A program made the translations under genes and the position numbers. A stretch of DNA of 64,000 nucleotides from Neorhizobium populisoli (lineage in GTDB: Bacteria; Pseudomonadota; Alphaproteobacteria; Rhizobiales; Rhizobiaceae). Below the pieces are notes generated by a model, which saw nothing but the letters and a program-made list of their open reading frames with translations, made no database searches and was not told where the DNA came from. The DNA is taken from assembly GCF_019430945.1 (NCBI RefSeq), contig NZ_JAHYCB010000004.1:62001-126000 (forward strand), given 5' to 3'. Below are positions 1 through 9,374 of this stretch, piece by piece (positions within the stretch are counted from its first letter, which is position 1; the number at the start of each line of letters is the position of its first letter).

Positions 1-1
1 C

Positions 2-499
2 GGTCAGGGTTACGTCGTCTGGGTCTTCTCTTTCGAATTCGCTCTGTTCATCGCACTCGCCATTGCCTTCGCCATTCTGCTGCATGCCACCAATTTCGGC
101 CGGCAGGTCTTCGTCATCGGCAACAATGAATTCGCCGCACGCTTTTCCGGCATTCCGGTCGAGCGGGTAAAGTTCATCCTGTTTCTGCTGACCGGCCTGA
201 TGTCCGGTGTCGCCGCCGTCTGCCTCACGTCACGCCTTGGCTCCACACGTCCCTCGATCGCGCAAGGCTGGGAGCTGGAAGTGGTGACCATGGTCGTGCT
301 TGGCGGCATATCGATTCTCGGCGGCGCGGGCACGATTGCCGGCGTCGTCATCGCCGCCTTCGTCATGGGCCTCGTCACCTTTGGGCTGGGGCTCCTGAAC
401 GTGCCGGGCATCGTCATGTCAATCTTCGTCGGGCTGCTACTGATCGTCACCATCGCCGTGCCGATCATCGCCCGCCGCGTCAGGGAAATGAGCAGATGA
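2..499 (+). CDS. rhaQ: Rhamnose-type ABC transporter permease, C-terminal part
   Basis: Open from the window edge, so the start lies upstream. The visible 165 residues are the C-terminal half of a ribose/rhamnose-class inner-membrane permease (BPD_transp_2 type). Hydrophobic segments alternate with the cytoplasmic stretch [17 protein letters not shown], which matches the region that contacts the ATPase in this family. A glycine-rich [14 protein letters not shown] helix follows, as in RbsC-like proteins. The stop overlaps the next start by four bases (ATGA). The rhaQ name rests on the mutarotase and kinase that follow in the order known from Rhizobium leguminosarum (rhaPQUK); the protein alone would only support a CUT2 sugar permease. 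Confidence 0.85.
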   Translation, partial: GQGYVVWVFSFEFALFIALAIAFAILLHATNFGRQVFVIGNNEFAARFSGIPVERVKFILFLLTGLMSGVAAVCLTSRLGSTRPSIAQGWELEVVTMVVLGGISILGGAGTIAGVVIAAFVMGLVTFGLGLLNVPGIVMSIFVGLLLIVTIAVPIIARRVREMSR

Positions 500-816
500 A
501 AATGGAAAAGCATGCTTTCAAGATGAAGCTCCATCCCGGCATGGAAGCGGAATATCTGAAGCGCCATAACGAAATCTGGCCGGAACTCGTCGCCCTGTTG
601 CACGAAGCCGGCGTCAGCGACTATTCGATCCATCTCGACCGCGAAACCAATATCCTGTTCGGCGTCCTGACCCGGCCAGAAAACCATACGATGGCGAGCC
701 TGCCGGATCATCCCGTCATGAAAAAATGGTGGGCGCATATGGCCGATATCATGGAGACCAATCCGGACAATTCGCCCATCGCCGCCGATCTCGTGACGGT
801 CTTTCACCTGCCATGA
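496..816 (+). CDS. rhaM: L-rhamnose mutarotase
   Basis: A 106-residue protein of the RhaM/RhaU/YiiL family, which interconverts the alpha and beta anomers of L-rhamnose in the cytoplasm. Length and motifs fit: [20 protein letters not shown] near the N-terminus (catalytic His and Tyr region), NEIWPEL, then YSIHLD and the C-terminal [10 protein letters not shown]. It overlaps the permease stop (ATGA) and the following kinase start (ATGA), so the three genes are translationally coupled. The rhizobial name for this gene is rhaU. Confidence 0.92.
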   Translation: MKMEKHAFKMKLHPGMEAEYLKRHNEIWPELVALLHEAGVSDYSIHLDRETNILFGVLTRPENHTMASLPDHPVMKKWWAHMADIMETNPDNSPIAADLVTVFHLP

Positions 817-2219
817 GTGTTGCGAAGAAGATCGCCGTTCTCGATATCGGCAAGACCAATGCCAAGGTCGTCGTGCTCGACTGCGCTACCGGAACGGAAA
901 TCGCCGAACGCCGCGTGCCGAACCGCGTGCTTACCGGGCCGCCCTACCCGCATTACGATATCGAAGCGCTGTGGTCTTTCGCTCTTGAGGCTCTGGCGGC
1001 CTTTTCAGTTGAACTCGGTTTCGATGCCATATCGATCACCACCCACGGCGCTTCGGCCGTTCTGCTGGATGCGAGCGGCGATCTCGCCATGCCTGTGCTC
1101 GACTACGAGCATATTTATCCGGAAGACATCCAGAAGGCCTACTCTGATCTCCGGCCGCCTTTTTCGGAAACCTTTTCGCCCGCACTTTCCGGCGGGCTGA
1201 ATGTCGGCGCCCAGATCCACTATCAGAAGGCCGTCTTTCCGGAGGACTTCGCCCGTGTCCGCGCGATCCTGACCTATCCGCAATACTGGGCTTTCAGGCT
1301 GACCGGCGTTCTGGCAAACGAGGTCACCTCGCTTGGTTGCCACACCGATCTCTGGCGCCCGCGTGATGGAGATTACTCCTCACTTGTGGATGCGCTCGAC
1401 CTTCGTGATCTCATGGCCCCCATGCGGTCGGCCTTCGATGAACTCGGCCCGCTTCTGCCCGGAATTGTGAAGAGGCTGGGCCTTGAAAAGACAGTCCCGG
1501 TCTATTGCGGCATCCACGATTCCAACGCCTCGCTGCTGCCGCACCTGATCGGCCGCGAACCGCCCTTTGCAGTCGTCTCGACCGGCACCTGGGTGATCAA
1601 TTTCGCGGTCGGCGGCGATCTCGATCATCTCGATCCGCGCCGCGATGCGCTGGCCAACGTCGATGCCTATGGCCGCGCCGTGCCCTCTTCCCGTTTCATG
1701 GGTGGCCGGGAATTCGAAATTCTCACCGCCGAACTCGGTGAACTCGATCAGGCCGCCGCCATGGACGCCATGCCGGTGGCAATCGAGAGGCAGATCATGC
1801 TGCTCCCCAACCTCACGGCGGGCTCCGGCCCCTTTCCGGGAGGCCAGCGGCGATGGATCAACGATGCCGGGGCATCGACGCCGCAGCGCTGGGCCACCGC
1901 CTATCTCTACCTTGCCCTGATGACCGAGACCTGCCTTGAACTGATCGGCGCCAAAGGTCCCATACTGGTCGAAGGCCCCTTCTCGCTCAACAGCAACTAC
2001 CTTGCGGCACTTGCTGCCTTGACCAATCGCGAGGTCTTCGCACTCGCAGGCTCGACCGGCACAAGCCAAGGCGCTGCATTGCTAGCAGGAAGCGGACCGA
2101 CAGGAGGAAAGCCGATCGATATCCAACCTCTGAAACAAGCTGGATTGGCCGAATATCGTGCCATCTGGCGTCAGCGAACCATAGACATTACCGATGCCCA
2201 AGAGCCATCGCGGTATTAA
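813..2219 (+). CDS. rhaK: FGGY-family rhamnulose/rhamnose kinase
   Basis: A 468-residue FGGY carbohydrate kinase. The N-terminal phosphate-binding segment is [16 protein letters not shown] (residues about 8-23), and a second nucleotide-binding segment is [11 protein letters not shown]. The ATG at 813 overlaps the mutarotase stop; an in-frame ATG at 726 exists but would lie wholly inside rhaM. In R. leguminosarum the equivalent RhaK is needed for both rhamnose catabolism and uptake, so this gene probably serves the transporter encoded just upstream. It appears to be the last gene of the operon, followed by about 190 non-coding bases. Confidence 0.88.
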   Translation: MSVAKKIAVLDIGKTNAKVVVLDCATGTEIAERRVPNRVLTGPPYPHYDIEALWSFALEALAAFSVELGFDAISITTHGASAVLLDASGDLAMPVLDYEHIYPEDIQKAYSDLRPPFSETFSPALSGGLNVGAQIHYQKAVFPEDFARVRAILTYPQYWAFRLTGVLANEVTSLGCHTDLWRPRDGDYSSLVDALDLRDLMAPMRSAFDELGPLLPGIVKRLGLEKTVPVYCGIHDSNASLLPHLIGREPPFAVVSTGTWVINFAVGGDLDHLDPRRDALANVDAYGRAVPSSRFMGGREFEILTAELGELDQAAAMDAMPVAIERQIMLLPNLTAGSGPFPGGQRRWINDAGASTPQRWATAYLYLALMTETCLELIGAKGPILVEGPFSLNSNYLAALAALTNREVFALAGSTGTSQGAALLAGSGPTGGKPIDIQPLKQAGLAEYRAIWRQRTIDITDAQEPSRY

Positions 2220-2265
2220 CACGATGCCGGTCTTCGCTCCTCTGTTTGTGTCCTTTTCATATTGT

Positions 2266-2277
2266 TGGTCGCGACCA
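2266..2277. promoter_or_regulatory. 12-bp perfect palindrome TGGTCGCGACCA
   Basis: Perfect dyad ahead of the DapA-like gene. The half-sites TGGT and ACCA resemble the ends of GntR/FadR-class operators, although the spacer here is four bases. A GntR-family gene lies at the end of the two-gene unit that follows, so autoregulation is plausible. The assignment is inference. Confidence 0.4.
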
Positions 2278-2363
2278 GCAGGAAAACTCATTTTCCATTC
2301 GAATCGACACTATCGGGTCAGTTCTTCGCATCTGCACACCTCAAAACACATCAAAATGCGTTG

Positions 2364-2388
2364 TTGCACCTGACATGTCAGCGTGCAA
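2364..2388. promoter_or_regulatory. Nested palindrome around CTGACATGTCAG, probable operator
   Basis: CTGACATGTCAG (2370-2381) is a perfect 12-bp palindrome. It is embedded in TTGCAC (2364-2369) and GTGCAA (2383-2388), which form an outer inverted repeat offset by one base. It lies 40-60 bases ahead of the aldolase start. It is a good candidate site for the GntR regulator at 3328 or another regulator of the sugar ABC operon. Confidence 0.5.
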
Positions 2389-2426
2389 ACACTGTGCTTG
2401 TCACAATGAGGTTCGGTAATTTCAAA

Positions 2427-3305
2427 ATGCGCTTCGGTCTCTCTGTCGCACTTGCGACTCCCTTCGAAAAAGACGGCAGCATCGCGTTTGGCGCCATGGT
2501 TGCGCAAGCTCGCCGCAGCCTTGATGCGGGCTGCGCCAGTATCGCCCTGTTCGGCACGACGGGCGAAGGCTGCTCTGTCGGAACCCGTGAGCGTGAAGCC
2601 GTTTTGGATGCGGTGATTTCGGGCGGCGTCGCGCCGAACCAGATCGTTGCAGGCGTTCTCGTCGATGCGGCAGCAGATGCTGCCGATCAGGCAGGTCACG
2701 CCCTCTCGAAGGGGGTGCGAAACATCCTCCTCGCCCCGCCCTCCTATTTCAAGAATGTCAGCGAAGACGGCCTATTCGGCTGGTATTCTGCGGTCTTCAC
2801 CCTTCTGGGTGACAGGGCGCGGGACATCATCGTCTATCACATCCCGTCTGTCACGATGGCACCATTGACCCATTCGCTGATCGCGCGGTTGCGCCAGGCC
2901 TTTCCGGGCGTCGTCACCGGCGTCAAGGATTCCGGCGGTGAATGGGGTTTCACCGAAAAGCTTCTAAAGGAACACGGCGACCTGATGATACTGATCGGTG
3001 ACGAAAGGCATCTGGCTCAAGGTGTGCGGCTCGGTGGGCAGGGAGCGATTTCCGGCGTTGCGAATTTCGCGCCCCGCGAAGTCCGCCGCATGGCGGTGGA
3101 CGGTCAGGAAGACCAGCGCGTCACCGATCTCGTCGTCGAGATGCTGAAATATCCGGTAACGCCGGCCGTGAAATCGCTGACCGCCTACCTGACGGATGAT
3201 CCGTCCTGGCTGGCGGTGCGCCCGCCGCTGTTGCCGATCACCGAAGAAGGGCAGCGCGAGCTCGCCTCTGCATTCGACGCGCTGTTTCGGTCAAAGGCTG
3301 CCTGA
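2427..3305 (+). CDS. DapA/NanA-family aldolase or lyase
   Basis: About 292 residues of the dihydrodipicolinate synthase/N-acetylneuraminate lyase superfamily, a TIM barrel that forms a Schiff base with a 2-keto acid. The GTTGEG motif (pyruvate carboxylate binding), the Tyr in VYHIPSV and the Schiff-base Lys in GVKDSGGEW are all present. The start is uncertain: ATG 2427 has a GAGG about 13 bases upstream, ATG 2406 is also in frame, and the frame stays open further 5'. It resembles the second DapA-like protein at 51964-52872 in the segment with YF/YYK..S(E/D)DGLF. Beside a sugar ABC importer it probably cleaves or dehydrates a 2-keto-3-deoxy sugar acid. True DapA is unlikely in this context. 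Confidence 0.8.
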   Translation: MRFGLSVALATPFEKDGSIAFGAMVAQARRSLDAGCASIALFGTTGEGCSVGTREREAVLDAVISGGVAPNQIVAGVLVDAAADAADQAGHALSKGVRNILLAPPSYFKNVSEDGLFGWYSAVFTLLGDRARDIIVYHIPSVTMAPLTHSLIARLRQAFPGVVTGVKDSGGEWGFTEKLLKEHGDLMILIGDERHLAQGVRLGGQGAISGVANFAPREVRRMAVDGQEDQRVTDLVVEMLKYPVTPAVKSLTAYLTDDPSWLAVRPPLLPITEEGQRELASAFDALFRSKAA

Positions 3306-3327
3306 ACGGATGGACGAAGGGCGCTCC

Positions 3328-3990
3328 ATGGAAGCCAAGAGCGAGGAGCCATCGACGCTGCGCGAAAGGGCCTACAAGAGCTTTACGCACCATCTTCTGG
3401 CGCGTGACGTTCGGCCGGGCCAATTCGTCTCGCAGCGCCGGCTGGTAGAGCTGACCGGACTTCCGTTGGGTGCCATTCGCGAACTCGTGCCGCGTCTGGA
3501 GGCCGAGGGGCTGATCAAGACCGTGCCGCAGCGCGGGCTGCAGATCGCCCATATCGACCTGAACCTGATCCGCGAAGCCTTTCAGCTTCGGCTGTTTCTG
3601 GAAAAGGAAGCAGTAGCCCTTTTTGTGGGCACCGCGTCCGATCAGGTGATCGCGAAGATGCTGAAGGAACATCGTGAAATTGCCGAAGCTATCCAGGGCG
3701 GCAATGACAGTCATGAACTGGAATTACATGCGCAAACGGTCGATTGGGGCATGCATGATGCCTTCATCGATGCGCTTGGAAATACGATCATTTCGAATGC
3801 CTATCGCGTCAATTCGATCAAGATGCGGCTGATCAGCCAGGAACGCTTCCGCATCGATGGACGAGTAGGGCCGGTGATGGACGAACATCTGAAAGTGCTG
3901 GGCGCGATCGAGCGGCGATCCGCGGAGGAGGCGGTCGCAGCGCTCGTGGCACATATCAACCACGCGCGGGATCGCGCGACCAGACTTTAG
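3328..3990 (+). CDS. GntR-family (FCD) transcriptional regulator
   Basis: About 220 residues. An N-terminal winged helix (from about residue 10) carries FVSQRRLVELTGLPLGAIRE, a typical GntR recognition region, followed by an FCD ligand-binding domain with the metal-site pattern of acidic and His residues (WGMHDAFIDALGN, MDEHLKVLGAIE). ATG 3328 has GAAGGG eight bases upstream; ATG 3310 is an in-frame alternative four bases after the preceding stop. It is co-directional with the aldolase and precedes the ABC genes, so it probably represses this operon in response to the sugar acid. Confidence 0.85.
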   Translation: MEAKSEEPSTLRERAYKSFTHHLLARDVRPGQFVSQRRLVELTGLPLGAIRELVPRLEAEGLIKTVPQRGLQIAHIDLNLIREAFQLRLFLEKEAVALFVGTASDQVIAKMLKEHREIAEAIQGGNDSHELELHAQTVDWGMHDAFIDALGNTIISNAYRVNSIKMRLISQERFRIDGRVGPVMDEHLKVLGAIERRSAEEAVAALVAHINHARDRATRL

Positions 3991-4027
3991 GACATTGGAA
4001 AATCCGCCGGACATTGGAGTATCCGGC
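3990..4027 (+). repeat. Two tandem 19-bp repeats with hairpin before the binding-protein gene
   Basis: GGACATTGGAAAATCCGCC (3990-4008) is followed directly by GGACATTGGAGTATCCGGC (4009-4027), 16 of 19 bases identical. GCCGGA at 4006-4011 and TCCGGC at 4022-4027 can pair into a hairpin. The pair starts at the last base of the regulator stop codon and ends 20 bases before the solute-binding protein start. It could be an operator pair or an mRNA processing/stability element. Confidence 0.6.
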
Positions 4028-4047
4028 ACATAAGAGGAGGGAGTAGC

Positions 4048-5379
4048 ATGTCATCTTCATTCTGGAATCCAACACGCCGCGGCTTTCTGGCCGGATCGGC
4101 GGCATTGGGCGCAGCCGGTCTTGCCGGCGTACGCCCGGCATCGGCTGCCGTCGATTGGAAAAAGTTCGCCGGCACGACGCTGGAGGTGAACCTCGTCAAG
4201 AGCCCACGCGGCGATACGATCATCAAGTATCTGGCCGAATTCGAAGCCCTGACGGGCATCAAGGTTAACGCAGAAGCAACCCCTGAGCAACAGCAGCGCC
4301 AGAAGACGACGATCGAGCTGTCCTCCGGCAAGCCGAGCTTCGACGTCATCCACCTGAGCTACCACGTCCAGAAGCGCCAGTTCGAAAAAGGCGGCTGGCT
4401 GGCCGATATCAGCGGCTTCCTGAAGGATCCGTCGCTGACCGATCCTTCGCTGGTCGAAAGCGATTTTGCCGAAGCCGGCATGACCTTCGCCAAGGACAAG
4501 GACGGCAAGATCCGCTCCCTGCCCTTCTCGGTTGATTACTGGATCGTCTACTGGAACAAGGAATTGTTCGAGAAGAAGGGCCTCAGCTATCCGAAGACCT
4601 TCGAGGAAATGGCCGCCGCCGCCGAGGCGTTGACCGACAAGAGCACCAATACCTACGGTTTCGTCGCCCGCGGCCTGAAGAACGCCAACGTTCCGGTCTG
4701 GACGACCTTGATGCTGGGTTATGGAGCAACGCCGCTCGGTACCGACGGCAAGCTGCAGACGACGTCCGAAGGCGCCGTCGAAGCTGCAAAGCTTTACCAG
4801 CGCCTGATGACCAAAGCCGCACCGGCCGGCATTTCCGGCTTCAACTGGGCGGAATCCCAGTCGGCCTTCCTGCAGGGCAAGGTCGGCATGTGGCTGGATG
4901 GCGTCGGTTTCGCGCCGCCGCTTGAAGACCCCACCAAGTCGCGCGTCGTCGGCAAGGTCGGTTATGGCGTCATGCCGAAGGGACCGAAGGCGCAGGCAGC
5001 GGCGACCACCGGTGACGGTATCGGCGTTGTCGCCGCCAGCACCAAGAAGGAAGCCGCCTATCTGTTCTGCCAGTGGGTCATTTCCAAGGAAATGGGTGCC
5101 CGCCTCCTCCAAGCCGGTGCCGGCGTTCCGTTCCGCCAGTCGGTTCTGAATGACGCGGAAGTCCGCAAGGGCGTCACCATGCCCGGCGCCTGGGTGGATG
5201 CAGTTGCTGCGTCCGGCAAAGTCTCGCAGCTCGCGCTGCCGGTCATCATCCCGGTTACCGAGTTCCGCGACATCTATGGCGTCGGCCTCACCAACATGAT
5301 CGGCGGCGCAGACCCGGCGGCGGAACTCAAGTCGGCAACGGCGCAGTTCGAACCGGTCCTGGCCAAGAGCGAGGGATAA
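4048..5379 (+). CDS. Sugar ABC transporter substrate-binding protein (Tat exported)
   Basis: A 443-residue family 1 extracellular solute-binding protein. The N-terminus has a twin-arginine signal (TRRGFLAG, residues 9-16), a hydrophobic core, and a likely cleavage after ASA near residue 33, so the protein folds before export to the periplasm. The SD AGGAGG lies nine bases ahead. One base overlaps the permease that follows. The ligand is unknown; the neighbouring aldolase suggests a sugar acid or a glycoside releasing one. Confidence 0.88.
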   Translation: MSSSFWNPTRRGFLAGSAALGAAGLAGVRPASAAVDWKKFAGTTLEVNLVKSPRGDTIIKYLAEFEALTGIKVNAEATPEQQQRQKTTIELSSGKPSFDVIHLSYHVQKRQFEKGGWLADISGFLKDPSLTDPSLVESDFAEAGMTFAKDKDGKIRSLPFSVDYWIVYWNKELFEKKGLSYPKTFEEMAAAAEALTDKSTNTYGFVARGLKNANVPVWTTLMLGYGATPLGTDGKLQTTSEGAVEAAKLYQRLMTKAAPAGISGFNWAESQSAFLQGKVGMWLDGVGFAPPLEDPTKSRVVGKVGYGVMPKGPKAQAAATTGDGIGVVAASTKKEAAYLFCQWVISKEMGARLLQAGAGVPFRQSVLNDAEVRKGVTMPGAWVDAVAASGKVSQLALPVIIPVTEFRDIYGVGLTNMIGGADPAAELKSATAQFEPVLAKSEG

Positions 5380-6314
5380 TGGCCTCCGTGAGCATCGAAG
5401 CAGCAGCGGACAAACGAGGCGTCAAGGGGAGCAAGCCGGCAAGGCTTGCTCCCAACTACTGGCCCTTCGTCGTTCCGGCCCTGATCGTCATCGGGGCGGT
5501 CATCGTTTTCCCCTGGGTCTTCACTCTCTGGATGAGCGTTCACAGCTGGACGCTCGGCCAGGAGCAGACATTCGCCGGTCTGGACAATTACATCCGGCTG
5601 GCGACCGATTTTCGCTTCTGGGAATCGCTCTGGCACACGCTGATCTTCACGGTTCTGGCCGTCGTCGTGCCGCTGTTTCTCGGCACGCTCGCAGCGCTGA
5701 TTTTCGATGCTCAATTCCCGCTCAGGGGCTTCCTGCGCGGCGTCTTCGTCATGCCGATGATGGCGACCCCGGTCGCCATCGCACTGGTCTGGACCATGAT
5801 GTTCCACCCGCAGCTCGGCGTTCTCAACTATCTCCTGTCGCTGGTCGGCATAGGCCCGCAGGAATGGATCTACAATCGTTACAGTGTCATCCCCTCGCTG
5901 GTCATCGTCGAGACCTGGCAGTGGACGCCACTGATCATGCTGATAGTGCTCGGCGGGCTAGCCGCCGTGCCGCGTGAGCCTTATGAAAGCGCCGAAATCG
6001 ACGGTGCCAATGCCTGGCAGAAGTTCCGCTACCTGACGCTGCCGATGATCGCCCCCTTCCTGATGATCGGCGTCATCATCCGCTCGATCGACGCGATCAA
6101 GAGCTTCGACATCATTTATGCGATGACCCAAGGCGGCCCAGGCACGGCGTCGGAAACGATCAATATCTACCTCTACAACACCGCCTTCTCCTATTACGAC
6201 ATCGGCTACGGCTCGGCGATGGCGGTGATCTTCTTCGTCATCATCATCGCGCTCTCCTTCGTGCTGATGATGGTGCGGGCGCGGACCAACTGGTCGGATG
6301 TGGTAGATCGCTGA
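5379..6314 (+). CDS. Sugar ABC transporter permease, MalF/UgpA type
   Basis: A 311-residue inner-membrane protein with six predicted membrane segments and the EAA-loop sequence ESAEIDGANAWQKFRYLTLP, which docks onto the ATPase. Its start overlaps the stop of the binding protein by one base, and its stop overlaps the next permease by one base. It forms the transmembrane heterodimer with the product of 6314-7150. Confidence 0.9.
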   Translation: MASVSIEAAADKRGVKGSKPARLAPNYWPFVVPALIVIGAVIVFPWVFTLWMSVHSWTLGQEQTFAGLDNYIRLATDFRFWESLWHTLIFTVLAVVVPLFLGTLAALIFDAQFPLRGFLRGVFVMPMMATPVAIALVWTMMFHPQLGVLNYLLSLVGIGPQEWIYNRYSVIPSLVIVETWQWTPLIMLIVLGGLAAVPREPYESAEIDGANAWQKFRYLTLPMIAPFLMIGVIIRSIDAIKSFDIIYAMTQGGPGTASETINIYLYNTAFSYYDIGYGSAMAVIFFVIIIALSFVLMMVRARTNWSDVVDR

Positions 6315-7150
6315 TGACCCGACGCTTGATGAAACGCAAAACGCTTGACCGCATCGGCCTCCTGTTCGTGGCACTTGTTATGGTCTCGCCGGTCGTCCTG
6401 TTCTTCATCTGGATGATTTCCCTGTCGCTCAAATACGAGATCGAAAACGGCGCTTATCCGCCGATCCTGATCCCGGAAAACTTCGCCTGGACGAACTATG
6501 TGCAGGTCTTCAAGGAGAATAATTTCTTCCTGTATTTCTGGAATTCCGTGCTGGTCACGGGTGCCGCGACCCTGCTCGCCCTGATTATCGGCGTGCCGGC
6601 CGGTTACGGCATTGCGCGGTTGAAGGCGGAGCGGGCGGCGATCGTCATCATGATCGCCCGCATGACGCCCGGCCTGTCCTTCCTCATCCCGCTTTTCCTG
6701 CTGTTTCAATGGATGAACCTGCTCGGCACGCTCTGGCCGCAGATCATCATCCATCTCGTCGTCACCGTGCCGATCGTCGTGTGGATCATGATCGGATATT
6801 TCGAGACGACACCGATGGAGTTGGAAGAAGCCGCCAGCATAGACGGCGCGACGCCCTGGCAGGTCTTTCGCCTTGTGGCGCTGCCGATCGCCAAGCCAGG
6901 AATCGTCGTCGCCTTCATCCTGGCGCTGATTTTTTCCTGGAACAACTTCGTCTTCGGCATCGTGCTCGCCAGCCGCACCACGCGAACACTGCCGGTCGCC
7001 GTCTACAACATGCTTTCCTTTGAACAGGTCAGCTGGGGGCCACTTGCCGCAGCCGCGCTGATCGTCACCCTCCCCGTGCTGGTGCTCACGCTCTTTGCCC
7101 AGAAACAGATCGTCGCGGGCCTGACGGCTGGTGCGGTCAAGGGCGGCTGA
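6314..7150 (+). CDS. Sugar ABC transporter permease, MalG/UgpE type
   Basis: A 278-residue permease with six hydrophobic segments and the EAA motif LEEAASIDGATPWQVFRLVA near residue 170. It is the second half of the channel. It overlaps the upstream permease gene by one base and is followed after 25 bases by the ATPase gene. Confidence 0.9.
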   Translation: MTRRLMKRKTLDRIGLLFVALVMVSPVVLFFIWMISLSLKYEIENGAYPPILIPENFAWTNYVQVFKENNFFLYFWNSVLVTGAATLLALIIGVPAGYGIARLKAERAAIVIMIARMTPGLSFLIPLFLLFQWMNLLGTLWPQIIIHLVVTVPIVVWIMIGYFETTPMELEEAASIDGATPWQVFRLVALPIAKPGIVVAFILALIFSWNNFVFGIVLASRTTRTLPVAVYNMLSFEQVSWGPLAAAALIVTLPVLVLTLFAQKQIVAGLTAGAVKGG

Positions 7151-7175
7151 GCAGAACACAGATCAGGATTATCCC

Positions 7176-8234
7176 ATGGCACCCGTTACCCTTCACAACA
7201 TTCAGAAGCACTTCGGCGCGGTCAGCGTCATCCAGGATTTGAGCGTCGATATCGCCGATGGCGAATTCGTCGTGCTGGTCGGTCCTTCCGGCTGCGGCAA
7301 GTCCACGCTGCTGCGCATGGTCGCCGGCCTCGAAGAGGTCAGCGGCGGCCAGATCCGTATCGGCGCCCGAGAGGTTAGCGATCTGCCGGCCCGCGACCGG
7401 GACATCGCGATGGTCTTCCAGAATTATGCGCTTTATCCGCATATGACGGTGGAGGAAAACATGGGCTTTGCCCTGAAGCTTAAGAAGGCTAACCCGGCGG
7501 ACACCGCGCAGCGGGTCAAGAAAGCCGCCGAAATTCTCGGCCTCGAAAAGCTGCTCGACCGCTATCCCCGCCAGCTTTCCGGCGGCCAGCGCCAACGTGT
7601 CGCCATGGGCCGCGCCATTGTCCGCAATCCGCAGGTCTTCCTGTTCGACGAACCGCTGTCCAACCTGGATGCCAAGCTGCGCGTCGTGATGCGCGGTGAG
7701 ATCAAGGCCATGCATCAGCGCATCGGCACCACGACCATCTACGTCACGCACGACCAGATCGAAGCGATGACCATGGCCGACAAGATTGTCGTGCTGCATG
7801 ACGGCAATATCGAACAGGTCGGCGCGCCGCTCGATCTCTACGACCGGCCGGCAAATCTCTTCGTCGCTGGTTTCATCGGCTCGCCGTCGATGAACTTTCT
7901 CGAAGGTAAGGTTGAGGAAGGCGTTTTCCGCACTGACAAGGGCTTGATCCTGCCGCTGCCGGCCAATGCAACGCCGGAAGAGTTCGCCGGCCGGCCGCTG
8001 GTCTACGGTATCCGCCCGGAGCATATCCGCGTCGGCGATCAGGGCATCCAGGGCCGTGCGGCGATCGTCGAAGGCACCGGTTCGGAAATTTTCGCCAAGC
8101 TCGATTGCGGCAGCGAGCAGATTTCCTGCCTGTTCCGCGAGCGGATCGATATCCGCTTCGGCGACACGGTGGGCATATCGATCGACCCGAAACAGGTCCA
8201 TCTCTTCGACAAGGCGAGCGGCCGCCGGCTTTAA
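7176..8234 (+). CDS. Sugar ABC transporter ATPase, UgpC/MalK type
   Basis: 352 residues. Walker A GPSGCGKST (36-44), Q-loop FQNYALYPH, signature LSGGQ (134-138), Walker B VFLFDEP (154-160), H-loop YVTHD, then a C-terminal OB/TOBE regulatory domain from about residue 235 as in the CUT1 ATPases. ATG 7176 is preceded by AGGA. It completes the importer started at 4048. Confidence 0.92.
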   Translation: MAPVTLHNIQKHFGAVSVIQDLSVDIADGEFVVLVGPSGCGKSTLLRMVAGLEEVSGGQIRIGAREVSDLPARDRDIAMVFQNYALYPHMTVEENMGFALKLKKANPADTAQRVKKAAEILGLEKLLDRYPRQLSGGQRQRVAMGRAIVRNPQVFLFDEPLSNLDAKLRVVMRGEIKAMHQRIGTTTIYVTHDQIEAMTMADKIVVLHDGNIEQVGAPLDLYDRPANLFVAGFIGSPSMNFLEGKVEEGVFRTDKGLILPLPANATPEEFAGRPLVYGIRPEHIRVGDQGIQGRAAIVEGTGSEIFAKLDCGSEQISCLFRERIDIRFGDTVGISIDPKQVHLFDKASGRRL

Positions 8235-8255
8235 CGCAATCGCCCCGGGGCTTTA

Positions 8256-8281
8256 TCGAGGCGCCGAACCCGTCGCCTCGA
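8256..8281. terminator. Possible stem-loop between convergent genes
   Basis: TCGAGGCG (8256-8263) and CGCCTCGA (8274-8281) form a perfect 8-bp stem around a 10-base loop, between the ATPase stop and the convergent oxidoreductase stop. It lacks a long T run, so termination is likely but not certain. Confidence 0.45.
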
Positions 8282-8297
8282 CCTTATTCGAAAATGG

Positions 8298-9344
8298 TCA
8301 GCCGAGCATGTCCGCGACATTCACGACGCCGTTTTCCCGACCGGCCTTGGCGATCGCCAGGACCGTCGCCAGCGTCATCATCCCGTCGCGGGCCGAAACG
8401 AGCGGCTCCGCCTTGCCGGCGATGATGTCGGCGAAATGGTTGAGCTGGTTTTCATAGGCGCGGCTGCCGTCGAGCGTCACATGCTGGCGCAGCAGCGGAT
8501 GTTGCCAGTGATGCGCTTCCGTCTCATGCCGCCAGATATCCATGGACGGGATCGACAACGCAGCCTTGGTGCCGGCAAGAAAATAGGTATTTTCCGGCTG
8601 ATGCGGGAAGTACAGCGCTTGGCCGGCCGCGGTATCCCAATTGTAAGGAGAGACCGCCGTATCGCTCATGATAAACGTGCCGAGCGCGCCGTTGGCGAAC
8701 GAGACGCTGACGCTTGCCGTATCCTCGACTTCAAACGAGCGGACGGCATTCGACGTGAAAGCCATCACCCGCTCGATATCGCCGCAGATGAAGCGCATGC
8801 AATCGATATCGTGGATGAGGTTGATCAGCAGCGGACCGCCACCCGGCTGGCGTCGCCATGCGGCATCGAAATACGGTTCCGGCTTGTCGGTCATCCACAT
8901 GGCGTTGACCGCAACGAGACGTCCGAGCGCGGCCTCGCTCACCAGCTGCCGCGCCTTGGCGATATCCGGGCTGTGCCGGCGCTGATGGCCGACCAGGACT
9001 GGAACGCCGGTCAGCTCGACAGCTTCCACCAGCAGCTTTGCGGCATCAAGGCTATCGGCGATCGGCTTTTCCACCAGACTTGGAACGCCGCGTTCAATAC
9101 AGGCGAGCGCTGCTTCCACATGCAGCGCATTCGGCAAGGCGATGATTGCGCCATCCGGTTTCATCGTGTCCAGCATCTCGCGCATGTCGGTGAAATAATG
9201 GGCGCCGAACTCTTCCGACAGCGCCTTGCCGGCTTCCGAGATGTCGGCAATGCCGACCAGCTCGACGCGGTGATTGGCGCGCAGCAGGATGGCGTGTTCG
9301 CGGCCGATCAACCCTGCTCCCATCAACACGATTTTCTGGGTCAC
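8298..9344 (-). CDS. Gfo/Idh/MocA-family oxidoreductase
   Basis: 348 residues. A Rossmann motif GAGLIGREHA at the N-terminus binds NAD(P), EKPIADS gives the conserved catalytic Lys of the family, and a His in INLIHDIDCMR lies in the active-site helix. Family members oxidise or reduce hydroxyls of sugars, inositols and cyclic polyols. It is the last gene of the minus-strand catabolic operon that starts at 13878, so it may oxidise a cyclitol such as quinate or shikimate or a related substrate. The exact reaction cannot be read from the sequence. Confidence 0.85.
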   Translation of the reverse strand: MTQKIVLMGAGLIGREHAILLRANHRVELVGIADISEAGKALSEEFGAHYFTDMREMLDTMKPDGAIIALPNALHVEAALACIERGVPSLVEKPIADSLDAAKLLVEAVELTGVPVLVGHQRRHSPDIAKARQLVSEAALGRLVAVNAMWMTDKPEPYFDAAWRRQPGGGPLLINLIHDIDCMRFICGDIERVMAFTSNAVRSFEVEDTASVSVSFANGALGTFIMSDTAVSPYNWDTAAGQALYFPHQPENTYFLAGTKAALSIPSMDIWRHETEAHHWQHPLLRQHVTLDGSRAYENQLNHFADIIAGKAEPLVSARDGMMTLATVLAIAKAGRENGVVNVADMLG

Positions 9345-9374
9345 GGAAGTCTTCCTTTCAGGATCGAGATCAGT

